10,490 nucleotides of DNA from CAYSPU01 sp964432995 (GCA_964432995.1 CAYSPU010000206.1:1-10490); one strand, 5' to 3'; shown: positions 1 through 8,277, counted from the first letter of the stretch. Numbers and translations: made by a program. The notes: a model not told the origin generated them from the sequence alone.

Positions 1-1257
1 CTCGAGGTCAAGAGCGTCTACCAACCCGTCCACATCACCGCGGACAACCTGGCCCTCGGCCGAATCCGTGTCCGCAACCGGCATGACTTCCTCGACCTCG
101 CCCATCTGCGGGCGACCTTCGAAGTCGCCGCCGGAGGCGCCGTCCTCGCCCAGGGCAAAGTCCAGCTCCCCCACGTGGCGCCTGGGGAGGAAGAGACCGT
201 TACCATTCCGCTCCCCTCCAGACTTCCGGGGGGCCAGGACTGTTTCCTGAACGTTCACTTCGAATTGGCCAGCGCGACACCCTGGGCCGAAGCCGGCCAC
301 CGGGTGGCCTCGGCCCAGCTTCCCATCGATACTCCGCCCGCGCCGTCCCCGCCCCACCGCGCCCCGCCCGGGACGTCACTGCGCCTGGCTACGACCGAGG
401 CTGCCTACACGGTGGAGGGCCCCGACTTCGTCATGCGCGTCGATCGCTCCGGAGGATCGCTGAGTTCGTTCCGCTACCACGGCCGCGAGTTCATCGCGCG
501 CCCGCTGGTTCCCAATTTCTGGCGCGCCCAGACCGATAACGACAGCGCCAGCAGCGATCTCATGCTCAAGGAGCTTGGCCGCTGGCGCGCTGCCGGCCCG
601 GAGCGCGTCGTCACTTCCACCGCCGCCATCCAACCAAGGCCTGACTGCATTCAGATCACCGTCCGCGGGACGATGTTGGATGGCCACGTGGACTGGACGC
701 AGACCTACCGTGTGCACGGCGACGGCACGGTCGAGACCGGCATGCGAATCGTCACCGGCACGGACCTGCCGGAGATCCCGCGCGTCGGCCTGCAGTTGGG
801 CATCCCCGGCGATCTGGAGACAATGACGTGGTTTGGACGCGGCCCGCACGAGAACTATGTGGATCGGCGCGCCTCGGCGCTCGTCGGACGCTATTCCGGC
901 CAGGTGGCGGACCTGACGACGCCCTATGTGCGCCCGCAAGAGAATGCCAACCGAACGGACATCCGCTGGGTCTCCTTCACCGACGCGGCCGGGCATGGCT
1001 TGCGCGTCACCGCCGGGACCAAGCCGCTGAGTGTCAGCGCCTGGCCCTATACCCAGGAGGACCTGGAGCAAGCCCGTCACCCCCACGAACTGCCGCGCCG
1101 CGACTTCCTGACGGTGAACCTCGACCTCCGCCAGCGGGGCGTGGGCGGCATCAACAGTTGGGGCGCCAAACCGTTGCCGCAGCACATCATCCCCTGCGGC
1201 CTCTACGAATACGATTTCACCCTGCAACCGGTCACCCAAGGGGCATCATTGAAGTAG
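1..1257 (+). CDS. GH2 beta-galactosidase (LacZ type), C-terminal part
   Basis: This is the 3' part of a LacZ-type beta-galactosidase, which hydrolyses terminal beta-galactosides. The frame is open from base 1 and gives 418 residues; the start and catalytic domain lie upstream. The first ~90 residues match LacZ domain 4 (EVKSVYQPVHI, then LPHVAPGEEE, and later WAEAGHRVA, like E. coli WSEAGHISA). From about residue 130 to the end is the small-chain sandwich domain: NFWRAQTDNDSAS, GRGPHENYVDRRASA, TTPYVRPQENANRTDIRW and GVGGINSWG. By alignment from memory, the Trp at 1159-1161 corresponds to E. coli Trp999, which stacks on substrate, so the substrate-binding end looks intact. No N-terminus is available to judge export. 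The next gene starts 132 bases later, so an operon link is uncertain. The family call is firm; the natural substrate (lactose or plant and algal galactosides) is not determined. Confidence 0.95.
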   Translation, partial: LEVKSVYQPVHITADNLALGRIRVRNRHDFLDLAHLRATFEVAAGGAVLAQGKVQLPHVAPGEEETVTIPLPSRLPGGQDCFLNVHFELASATPWAEAGHRVASAQLPIDTPPAPSPPHRAPPGTSLRLATTEAAYTVEGPDFVMRVDRSGGSLSSFRYHGREFIARPLVPNFWRAQTDNDSASSDLMLKELGRWRAAGPERVVTSTAAIQPRPDCIQITVRGTMLDGHVDWTQTYRVHGDGTVETGMRIVTGTDLPEIPRVGLQLGIPGDLETMTWFGRGPHENYVDRRASALVGRYSGQVADLTTPYVRPQENANRTDIRWVSFTDAAGHGLRVTAGTKPLSVSAWPYTQEDLEQARHPHELPRRDFLTVNLDLRQRGVGGINSWGAKPLPQHIIPCGLYEYDFTLQPVTQGASLK

Positions 1258-1345
1258 CTGCTCGCGATGGCCCGATGCGCCGGTTCACTAGGGGGCCACG
1301 ATGAAGGCCAGAGCCGGCGTCCCTTGGACGAGGATCGGGGCACCC

Positions 1346-1375
1346 TTGACCAGGCAGAAACCTAGAGGCTACTGT
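1346..1375 (+). promoter_or_regulatory. weak candidate promoter upstream of the DUF4239 gene
   Basis: TTGACC at 1346-1351 matches the -35 consensus at five of six bases. TACTGT at 1370-1375, after an 18-base spacer, matches the -10 consensus at only three. Transcription would start near 1382, giving a leader of about eight bases, which fits the absence of a Shine-Dalgarno sequence before the ATG at 1390. The -10 is poor and this remains a guess. Confidence 0.25.
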
Positions 1376-1389
1376 CCGCTGCACGGCCC

Positions 1390-2148
1390 ATGAACTCGAC
1401 CGTCATTGCCTTGGTGAGCATCGCCTGTATCTTCGGTGGCACTCTGGTGGGGCTGGCGATCCGCAGGATATTGCCCGCCGATCACCTCAGCGAAGAGTCG
1501 AGGGACGCGGTCAAAGTGGGAGCGGGGATGGTCAGCATGATGGCGGCGTTGGTGCTGGGACTGCTCGTGAGTTCGGCGAAGCAGCACTTCGACTCAACCA
1601 ACACGGCCATCGTCGAGGGAGGCGCCAGAATCATCCTTCTGGACCGGCTGCTGGCGAATTACGGTGCGGAGTCCAAGGAACTGCGCGAAGATCTGCGCCA
1701 AGGAGTCGCCAGTACCATCCAACTGCTGTGGCCGGAAGAGCCCCGGCAGGAATCGCTGCGCACCTTCGAGAAGGCCACCATGATCGAGGTTCTGGCGCAG
1801 AGAATCCGGGAGTTGGAACCGCAAAACGAGGCTCAGCGTGCCCTGCAACAGCAGGCAGTGAACATCTGTAGCGAGCTGATGCTGAGTCGGTGGCTCCAAA
1901 TCGAACAGGCGCAGACCTCGCTCCCCATTCAGTTCATCGTCATCCTCCTGTTCTGGCTTACCATGCTCTACATGAGCTTCGGCTTGCTGGCACCGCGTAA
2001 CCCGACCGTGATCACCGCCATGTTCGTGGGCGCCCTGTCGCTGGCGACCGCGCTCTTCCTCATCCTGGAGATGAACCGGCCCATGGACGGCTCCATCAAA
2101 GCCTCCAGTGCGCCGATGCACAAGGCTCTGGAACACCTCGGCCACTAG
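1390..2148 (+). CDS. DUF4239-type (bestrophin-like) integral membrane protein
   Basis: This encodes a 252-residue membrane protein of unknown function. Four hydrophobic segments are visible, at about residues 4-24, 44-62, 180-200 and 207-226. A hydrophilic, partly helical loop of roughly 115 residues lies between segments 2 and 3. The segment DHLSEESRDAVKVGAG followed by LVLGLLVSSAK, and the C-terminal EMNRPMDGSIKASS, are the pattern I associate with DUF4239 proteins, which are often described as bestrophin-like. An ion-channel role is suggested for the family by that resemblance only. The start is the first ATG of the frame; no Shine-Dalgarno sequence is seen close upstream. The stop at 2146-2148 is one base before the ATG of the exported dihaem protein, so the two are probably co-transcribed and translationally coupled. 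The family call is fairly confident; the function is unknown. Confidence 0.78.
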   Translation: MNSTVIALVSIACIFGGTLVGLAIRRILPADHLSEESRDAVKVGAGMVSMMAALVLGLLVSSAKQHFDSTNTAIVEGGARIILLDRLLANYGAESKELREDLRQGVASTIQLLWPEEPRQESLRTFEKATMIEVLAQRIRELEPQNEAQRALQQQAVNICSELMLSRWLQIEQAQTSLPIQFIVILLFWLTMLYMSFGLLAPRNPTVITAMFVGALSLATALFLILEMNRPMDGSIKASSAPMHKALEHLGH

Positions 2149-2149
2149 C

Positions 2150-5100
2150 ATGAAGCCCGTCCGCGGAGTCGAACGAAAACACTCGATTGCCTGCCGCATT
2201 GCGGGTGCACTCCTGGCCGGCGCGGCGTGCCTGTCGTTTCTGGCAGTGGCTGCCGGCGCGGCGCCGGCCAGCGCCCGCGCCGCATCCGGGCGCGCCCGCC
2301 CCGAAATCGCGGAAGAGGCCTTCGCCACCTACGCCGCCCAGCGCCCCGCCGATCCAGCGTCGAATCCCCTCTGCACCTCCATCGACTTTCCCCCGCGCGA
2401 GGCGCGTTTCGTGCGGTTGGTGATCCGCCGCGCCCAGGCCGGCCAACCCTGCCTGGACGAACTCGAAGTCCACGGTCCGGACTCGGCCGTCAACCTCGCC
2501 CTGGCCAGCCGCGGTGCCGTAGCCCGCGCCTCCTCCCTGCTCCCCGGCTACGCCATCCATGCGGTCCCCCATCTCAACGACGGCAAGTATGGCAACGATC
2601 ACAGTTGGATCGCGGCGACAGCGGGCGAGGAATGGGCGCAGATCGAACTCCCCGCGCCCGCCACCGTCGCGCGCATCGTCTTCTCGCGTGACCGGAAGGG
2701 CCAGTTCACGGACCGACAAGTCCTCGAAGCGGAAGTCTGCCTTTCTGCCGACGGCCAGGCCTGGGCGACGGCGGGAAGCTTCAAGCGCACCGCCGGCCAA
2801 CTCCGTTCCTCCATGCCCATGCTCACGTTCCCTGCGGGGGACTTGAAGGAGCCCACCTGGGCGGGTGCCGTCACGTATGCCTTCCTTCGCGAACGCGACA
2901 CCTGGAGTCGCATGGACGCGACGGATTACCTCTCCCCGTTGGTGAATGACCGACCGGCGTTCCCCGGCGGGCCGCCCTACTGGGGTCGCCTCGCACGCCT
3001 CGCGCCGCTCGAACGCACGCTGGTTCAGTTCGAAGAAATGCTCACGCGGTTGGCGGCCCTCGGACTGGACGTCGGCCGGGAGCGGACCGAACTCGCCGAG
3101 CTCCAACGACAAACGCAGGATCCCTCGATTACCAGCTCGGAGACCCTCTTCCTGGCCGCGCGACACGCCAAACGCCGGCTCTTCCTCCGTGACCCGCGAC
3201 TGGCCCCTCTCGAAACCATCCTCTTTGCCAAACACCATCCGCTGNNNNNNNNNNCCTTCTCACAACTACAGCGATCACCTGGATTCCCTCTTCGCCCCCG
3301 GCGGCGGGATTTGCGTGCTCCGGATCCCACGCGACGCGGAAGGCCGACTCAACCCGGCCCGGGCGGAGGTGGAGACGCTCTTCGATGGCAGCGCCGGTAT
3401 CGTGCGCCATCCGGTGGCGGATTTTGAGGCCGAGACCATCTACTTCGCCTACCGCCCCGACCAACCCGATCGCGAAGGCTGGCAACCCTACTGGCACCTC
3501 TGGTCCCTCCGCGCCGACGGCAGCGGGCTCCGCCAATTGACCGACGGGCCCTACCACGACTTCGACCCGCTCCCGCTGCCGGATGGCGGGTTGGGCTTCA
3601 TGTCCACCCGCTGCCAGGCGCGGTTTCTGTGTTGGGAACCTCAGGCCTATGTGCTCTACCGCATGCAGCCCGACGGAACCGACTTGCGGCGCCTGTCCCA
3701 CGCGAACCTCAGCGAATGGGATCCGGCCATCATGCGCGACGGGCGGATTCTCTGGACCCGCTCCGAGTACCAGGACAAGGGCGCCGACTTCGGCCACACG
3801 CTCTGGGCCATTCGCCCGGACGGCTCTCACCCGGAACTGGTCTTCGGCAACAACACCCCCTACTGCTACGGCTTCGGACGCGAGGTTCCCGACAGCCAGG
3901 AACTCGTCTGTACACTCATCTCGCACGGTGACCACCAGGGCCCCATCGCCCTGCTCCACCCCGCCCGGGGAGTGTCCGACACCGCCGCCATCACAAGTCT
4001 CACCCCCGACACCCGGCCCCAATATCAGATGGACCGCTCGCACCACGAGACCTTCTGCGATCCCGAGCCGATCTCCCGCGACCATTTCCTCGTCAGCCAC
4101 AGCCCCGGTAGACAGGCGCATTGGGCCTTGTACGTCATCGACCGCTTCGGCAACCGCGACTTGCTCTATCTCGACCCCATGATCAGCAGCATGCACGCTT
4201 CCCCGTTGCGCCAGCGCCCGCGCCCGCCGGTCATGTCCACCACCAGCGACCCAACCCTGGCACAACAGGGGCTCGGCCAGTTCATGGTCCAGGACGTCTA
4301 CGAAGGCCTCGGCCCATCTGTCCCGCGCGGCCAGGCGGAATACCTGCAGGTTTCCCAGGAGATGCCCGCCCCCTTGGAACGTTTGGCCTCCGGCGAATAC
4401 CGCAGCGCGCATCCGGGCTTTGAAGACTTCTACGCCACCCCGACTCACCTCGTGCACGGTCCAAGCCAGAAGTACCTCACGCGCACCGCCAACGCCCTGC
4501 AGCCCCATGCCTTCCGCCAAGGCGGTGCCGCCCCCGCCCCGAACGGCGCCGCCATCGTCACCGAACGCAACGGCTGGCCTAGCTTCGTTGCCAAGACCGT
4601 CTGGGGCACCGCTCGCATCGCCGAAGACGGCTCGGTGAACTTCACCGCCCCGGCCGGCAAGGTCCTCTACTTCCACCTCCTCGACGCCAACTTCAACGAA
4701 CTACAGCGCATGCGCAGCGTCGTCCAACTCCAGCCGGGCGAACAGCGCGGCTGCGTCGGATGCCATGACGCGCGCTCCACCGCGCCGCTGCATCGCTCTC
4801 CCCAGGCGTTCCTCCAGCCGCCCCAGCCCCTGACGCCACCCCCGTGGGGCGCCACCCCTTTCGATTACGAACGCGTCGTCCAACCGGTTCTCGACGCCAA
4901 CTGCGTCCGTTGCCACGACACCCAGTCCGAGGCCAAGCTCGATCTGCGCGGCACCCGTGATCCCCACCGCGTGCCCGCGTCCTATCGCGCACTGATCGAA
5001 GGAGGGTGGGTTCACTACTTTGACTGGACCTGGGGCTCCCGCCATTTCAAGGCCGAGCCGCTCTCGTTCGGCACGCCCCAGAGCCGCCTCTTCGCCGCCC

Positions 5101-5225
5101 TCGCCGAGAAGCAGCACGAGAGCGTCAATCTCAAACCCGACGAACTCCGCGCGCTCAAGGCCTGGATCGACCTCAACTGCCCCCTGTGGCCGGACTACCG
5201 CTACCGGCCGGAGCGGCCGCTGTAA
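2150..5225 (+). CDS. HzsA-related secreted dihaem beta-propeller protein with discoidin-like N-terminus (contains assembly gap)
   Basis: This is a long exported protein related to the alpha subunit of hydrazine synthase, a family widespread in Planctomycetota and Verrucomicrobiota that mostly lacks a tested function. It has 365 codons before the N gap and 656 after. A signal peptide covers about residues 1-40: a basic n-region, a long Ala/Leu-rich core, and likely cleavage near ASA. A discoidin-like (F5/8 type C) domain follows at about residues 85-225 (FVRLVIRRA, NDGKYGNDHSW, WAQIELPAPATVARIVFSRD), suggesting carbohydrate or surface binding. After the gap, TolB-like propeller blades show LWSLRADGSG, YRMQPDGTDLRRL and LWAIRPDGSHPEL. 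Two c-type haem sites follow, CVGCH (4752-4766) and CVRCH (4902-4916), and the C-terminus ends WIDLNCPLWPDY. It is thus probably periplasmic and redox-active. Hydrazine synthesis is not implied: no other hydrazine synthase subunit is visible. The ATG at 2150 follows the upstream stop by one base, with no clear Shine-Dalgarno sequence. Confidence 0.85.
3245..3254. other. assembly gap of ten Ns inside the HzsA-related gene
   Basis: Ten ambiguous bases interrupt the gene. Counting from the ATG at 2150, the left side ends exactly on a codon boundary at 3244, and the right side resumes on a codon boundary at 3255. The real missing length should therefore be a multiple of three, and the ten Ns are a placeholder rather than a true length. 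The apparent frame change across the gap is an artefact, not a frameshift mutation. Confidence 0.95.
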
Positions 5226-5439
5226 CGTTCCTCCGGCCGCCGAGCGCCGTGCCCCGCACGCGAAGTGTTCGGTCGTTCCGCTCACACCCGTTCCCCCCTC
5301 AGAGTGCCCATCTCCAGGATGGTCCTCACATCCCTCCTGCCGCCGGCCGACCGCGAGATGAACGTGCCCGCGAACGAAAGAGCAAGCTAGGCGCGAGCCC
5401 GAAAGCTGAGTAGAATCCCACGTCGATGAACGACGCCCC

Positions 5440-6705
5440 ATGAAAGCGAATCCCGATCAAGACACGATTCTGTTGCGCGAAATCCGCCTGAAGAACCTGC
5501 TTTCTTTCGGGCTGGAGACGGTGGCGTTGCCGCTGGAACGCCTCAACGTATTCATCGGCCCGAACGGATCGGGGAAATCCAATCTCATCGAGGCATTGGC
5601 ACTCATGCGGGCCACGCCGGACGCGGACATTCGCAGCGTGGTGCGGCGGGGAGGGGGCGCTGAAGAGTGGATCTGGAAGGGTGCGCAAGGCGAAGCAGCT
5701 TCCGTGGAGCTGGTCGTTCACTATCCGAAAGGCAAGCAACCCTTGCGGCACCTCTTCGCATTTCGCGCCGACGCACAAGGCTTCCGACTTGACGACGAGC
5801 GGGTCAAGAACCTTGAACCGTTTCCCGGGCAAACCGGAGTCTACATCTATTACAAGTTCCAAGGCGGCCATCCGGTGGTCAACATCGTCGTCCAGCCCGA
5901 TACCACGCCTGCCTTGGCCATTCGGGAAACTACCGAGAAGCATCCCGGCCCGGGCGAACCCCGACGGCGAGACAGGAAGCTGGCACGCGAGTCGGTCGAC
6001 CTGGATGTGTCCATCCTCGCCCAGCGGCGTGATCCAGAGATGTATCCAGAGATCACCTACCTCGCAGACACGTACAAGAAGTGGCGCATCTATCGGGAAT
6101 GGGCTTTCGGCCGCAACACCGTATTCCGCGAACCGCAGCGGGCGGATATGCGCAACGACCGGCTCGAGGAGGATTTCGCCAACCTCGGTTTGTTTCTGAG
6201 CCGCCTGCAGAAAGCCCCAAAGGCGAAGAAGGAGATTGTGGACGGTATGCAGGACCTGTATGACGGCTTCGCCGACTTCGAACCCATCGTTGCGAGTGGA
6301 AGCGTCCAGATCTTCGTTACTGAGGGCGACTTTTCGATTCCCGCCACCCGCCTGTCCGACGGCACGCTCCGTTACCTGTGCCTGCTGGCCATTCTGTGCG
6401 ACCCCGACCCGCCGCCGCTGATCTGCCTGGAGGAGCCCGAACTGGGATTGCACCCGGACATTCTCCCCAGACTCGCGGACAAGCTCGTCGCCGCATCCCA
6501 ACGAACACAGATCATTGTGACAACACACTCGGACATCCTCGTGGACGCCATGACAGAACGACCAGAGACGATCGTGGTGTGCGAGAAGCAGAACGGACAG
6601 ACGGTGATGAAGCGGTTGCGCCGGGAAGATCTCGTGCAGTGGCTCGCCCAATACCGTCTCGGACAGCTCTGGACCAAAGGCCAGATCGGAGGGACACGCT
6701 GGTGA
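5440..6705 (+). CDS. SMC/RecF-like AAA ATPase (AAA_21 type), first gene of an ATPase-DUF4276 pair
   Basis: This encodes a 421-residue cytoplasmic ATPase of the ABC/SMC/RecF class. The order is typical: LKNLLSFG just before a Walker A motif GPNGSGKSN at residues 40-48; a variable insert of about 250 residues that includes charged helices; an ABC-signature-like RLSDGTLRYL at 304-313; Walker B with catalytic acidic residues in CLEEPELGLHP at 329-339; and a switch histidine in TTHSDILVDAM at 361-371. No membrane segment or signal peptide is seen. The stop overlaps the GTG start of the DUF4276 gene by four bases, so the two are coupled. Such ATPases often drive or gate a partner nuclease or effector; a defence role is inferred from this arrangement. 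No Shine-Dalgarno sequence precedes the chosen ATG at 5440, which is the first in frame and leaves a proper first strand before Walker A. Close in type to the predicted ATPases of COG4637, from memory. Confidence 0.9.
   Translation: MKANPDQDTILLREIRLKNLLSFGLETVALPLERLNVFIGPNGSGKSNLIEALALMRATPDADIRSVVRRGGGAEEWIWKGAQGEAASVELVVHYPKGKQPLRHLFAFRADAQGFRLDDERVKNLEPFPGQTGVYIYYKFQGGHPVVNIVVQPDTTPALAIRETTEKHPGPGEPRRRDRKLARESVDLDVSILAQRRDPEMYPEITYLADTYKKWRIYREWAFGRNTVFREPQRADMRNDRLEEDFANLGLFLSRLQKAPKAKKEIVDGMQDLYDGFADFEPIVASGSVQIFVTEGDFSIPATRLSDGTLRYLCLLAILCDPDPPPLICLEEPELGLHPDILPRLADKLVAASQRTQIIVTTHSDILVDAMTERPETIVVCEKQNGQTVMKRLRREDLVQWLAQYRLGQLWTKGQIGGTRW
6688..6693 (+). promoter_or_regulatory. ribosome binding site for the DUF4276 gene
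   Basis: GGAGGG lies within the last codons of the ATPase gene, eight bases before the GTG at 6702. This fixes the GTG as the start of the second gene even though the frame stays open further upstream. Confidence 0.8.
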
Positions 6706-7304
6706 ACGCGATCCTCTATCTGGAGGGCGGAGGCGATTCCAAGGAACTGCACACCCGTTGCCGCGAGGGATTCCATCGGCTGCTGGAGCGTTGTGGTTTC
6801 GACAAGCAGAGACGCATGCCCAGGCTCGTCGCCTGCGGTGGACGCAAGGCGGCCTTCGATGACTTCAAGATCGCGCACGACAGTCACAAGGGGCAATTCA
6901 TTGCGCTCTGGCTCGACAGTGAAGCTGTCCTTACGGATCTGGAAAGGACCTGGGCGCACCTGGCATCTCACGACGGCTGGCCGCAGCCGGACGGGGCGAG
7001 CGATGAACAGGTGCTGTTCATGACCACTTGCATGGAAACGTGGCTGGTCACTGACCGTGATACGCTGCAGGAGCACTATGGCAGCAACCTGCACGAATCC
7101 GCCCTGCCACCTCTTGACGATTTGGAAAATCGCGCACGGGAGGATGTGCAGCCCAGTTTGGCCCACGCCACACGTGACTGCTCCAACGCTTACCAGAAAG
7201 GCGAGCGGTCCTTCAGAGTTCTCGGCCTGTTGAACCCTGCCACCTTGGAGAAACACCTCCCGAGTTTCGCCCGCGCCCGTCGGATTCTGAACGTGAAGCT
7301 ATGA
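6702..7304 (+). CDS. DUF4276 family protein, TOPRIM-like, partner of the upstream ATPase
   Basis: This encodes a 200-residue soluble protein that matches the DUF4276 pattern over nearly its full length: LYLEGGGDSKELHTRCREGF at residues 5-24, MPRLVACGGRKAAFDDF at 39-55, LWLDSEA at 69-75, MTTCMETWLVTDRDTL at 107-122, and an AYQKGERSF segment near 163-171. Glu8 at the end of the first strand and Asp72/Glu74 on a later strand are spaced like the Glu and DxD residues of TOPRIM nuclease and primase domains. TOPRIM membership is my inference and would make it the candidate effector of the pair. Translation starts at the GTG at 6702, with a good GGAGGG site, inside a GTGA overlap with the ATPase stop. 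The frame is open well upstream, but that part lies within the ATPase gene and is not likely to be translated. The substrate is unknown. Confidence 0.87.
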   Translation: MNAILYLEGGGDSKELHTRCREGFHRLLERCGFDKQRRMPRLVACGGRKAAFDDFKIAHDSHKGQFIALWLDSEAVLTDLERTWAHLASHDGWPQPDGASDEQVLFMTTCMETWLVTDRDTLQEHYGSNLHESALPPLDDLENRAREDVQPSLAHATRDCSNAYQKGERSFRVLGLLNPATLEKHLPSFARARRILNVKL

Positions 7305-7578
7305 CTACGAGCGCCGCGCCCCGCGCGGAACGAGCCCCGAGGCCCTTCGGACAAACGATGGTCACTCGGCACATGCCGATGTCAGGTAGGGCGACCTCTC
7401 CGAGGGCGCCGTGAGATACCGTCAGCGATGCGGATGCTTCGAGCGTGCCATCGCCAGTCGCCGGCACACGCGACGTCGCGCGTCCAAGCCATCGCGACGA
7501 GAAGAAGAGGAGCGACGCCGACTTGCCGACCTCCGACGCGCCGGTTCACGCGGAGGGGATCCAGCCGACCTCATGGCC
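7305..7578. other. convergent intergenic spacer with no supported feature
   Basis: These 274 bases separate two genes that end towards each other. Short open frames occur (for example an ATG at 7301 overlapping the DUF4276 stop, and a GTG at 7411), but their products are Arg/Pro/Ser-rich and look like GC-rich noise. Small inverted repeats such as CCGCG/CGCGG at 7314-7328 and GCGATG/CATCGC at 7425-7454 are not followed by T runs. A terminator is expected here but none can be pointed to. Confidence 0.5.
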
Positions 7579-8277
7579 TCAGCGCCCGTCCAGACCTTGG
7601 AGACCCCTGCCCTCCAGAAACCGATCCAGTTCCGCGAGCGCTGTCGCCGTCGCCACCGCATCCCTGACGACCGGTTTCCGCAATCCCGGCGGCAGCCGCC
7701 CTTCGCGAGCCGCACCGATCAGATCGCTGAGGTCGCCCTCTGACACCACCTGGTCGACCAAGCCCAGCCGCCGCGCCTCGTCCGCGTCCAGATCGCACCC
7801 GAGCCATCCCGATCCGTCAGGCCGCTTCCCGCCCGCCCGAAACTTGCAGAGAGGGAGCACCACCGCGGCGAGGTGCGACAGCTTGCCCGCCGGCAATCGA
7901 TAGCGGAAGTCGCTGGCCACGACGACCCTCTTCGCACAACTCAGCAAGCCGGCACCACCCCCAATTGCGTAGCCCCGCGCGAAAGCCACAGTGTCCGCGT
8001 CCGTTTCCAGCAACCGTCGGTAAATGGCCACCAACTGCCGCAAATGCTCCCGGCCGCCGTTCTCCGTGACAACCTGGTCCAGGTCCAGCCCCGTGCAAAA
8101 CGCCCGGCCCGCACCCGTCAGAACGATCCGACCCGCGGTGTTGCCCTCGAGCGCGGTCCGCACTCCCTCCAGCATCGCCAGGCTCAGGCAGTTCAACTTC
8201 TCCGGCTGGTTCAGCTCGATGAGCCGGGTCGCTCCATCGGCGGCGGTAACCACCTCGGTGACCCGGACCGTCGGCAT
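7579..8277 (-). CDS. enoyl-CoA hydratase/isomerase (crotonase) family protein lacking both hydratase glutamates
   Basis: This encodes a 232-residue crotonase-fold protein. The family acts on acyl-CoA thioesters (hydration, isomerisation, hydrolysis or decarboxylation). Visible landmarks are LIELNQPEKLNCLSLAM at residues 19-35, the oxyanion-hole segment GRAFCTGLDLDQV at 57-69, the second oxyanion segment GYAIGGGAGLLSC at 102-114, and DADEARRLGLVDQVV at 164-178. Aligned to rat hydratase, the two catalytic glutamates fall on Gly110 (GGGAG, against GGGCE) and Ala130 (LPA, against QPE). The 20-residue spacing between the two positions is kept, so the alignment is sound. Classical hydratase activity is therefore unlikely, and another crotonase reaction is more plausible. 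It is slightly shorter than the usual ~260 residues. I chose the ATG at 8277; an in-frame GTG at 8316 would add 13 residues without family similarity. It is convergent with the DUF4276 gene and divergent from the epimerase gene. Confidence 0.88.
   Translation of the reverse strand: MPTVRVTEVVTAADGATRLIELNQPEKLNCLSLAMLEGVRTALEGNTAGRIVLTGAGRAFCTGLDLDQVVTENGGREHLRQLVAIYRRLLETDADTVAFARGYAIGGGAGLLSCAKRVVVASDFRYRLPAGKLSHLAAVVLPLCKFRAGGKRPDGSGWLGCDLDADEARRLGLVDQVVSEGDLSDLIGAAREGRLPPGLRKPVVRDAVATATALAELDRFLEGRGLQGLDGR

Noticed and set aside
2108..3427. Apparent frameshift or split of the HzsA-related gene at the N gap
   Set aside because: Codon boundaries match on both sides of the placeholder Ns, so there is no evidence of a real frameshift.
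3129..4676. A 515-codon open frame on the minus strand across the N gap
   Set aside because: Antisense to the propeller and haem gene, with low-complexity Gly/Val/Ala/Glu composition and no motif.
2150..5225. True hydrazine synthase alpha subunit of an anammox organism
   Set aside because: The discoidin-like domain, the larger size and the absence of other hydrazine synthase genes nearby argue for a relative of unknown function rather than the anammox enzyme.
5411..5416. TAGAAT as a -10 element of the ATPase gene
   Set aside because: One mismatch from consensus and well placed relative to the ATG at 5440, but there is no -35 at 16-18 bases and the TG of an extended -10 is one base out of place.
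5326..6651. A 441-codon open frame on the minus strand opposite the ATPase
   Set aside because: The plus strand shows Walker A, signature, Walker B and switch histidine in order; the minus-strand product has no domain.
7301..7743. Possible small genes after DUF4276 (ATG at 7301 in an ATGA overlap, GTG at 7411)
   Set aside because: The first gives 37 residues of Pro/Arg/Ala-rich sequence. The second runs into the crotonase gene and is Arg-rich. Neither has a ribosome binding site or a recognisable pattern.
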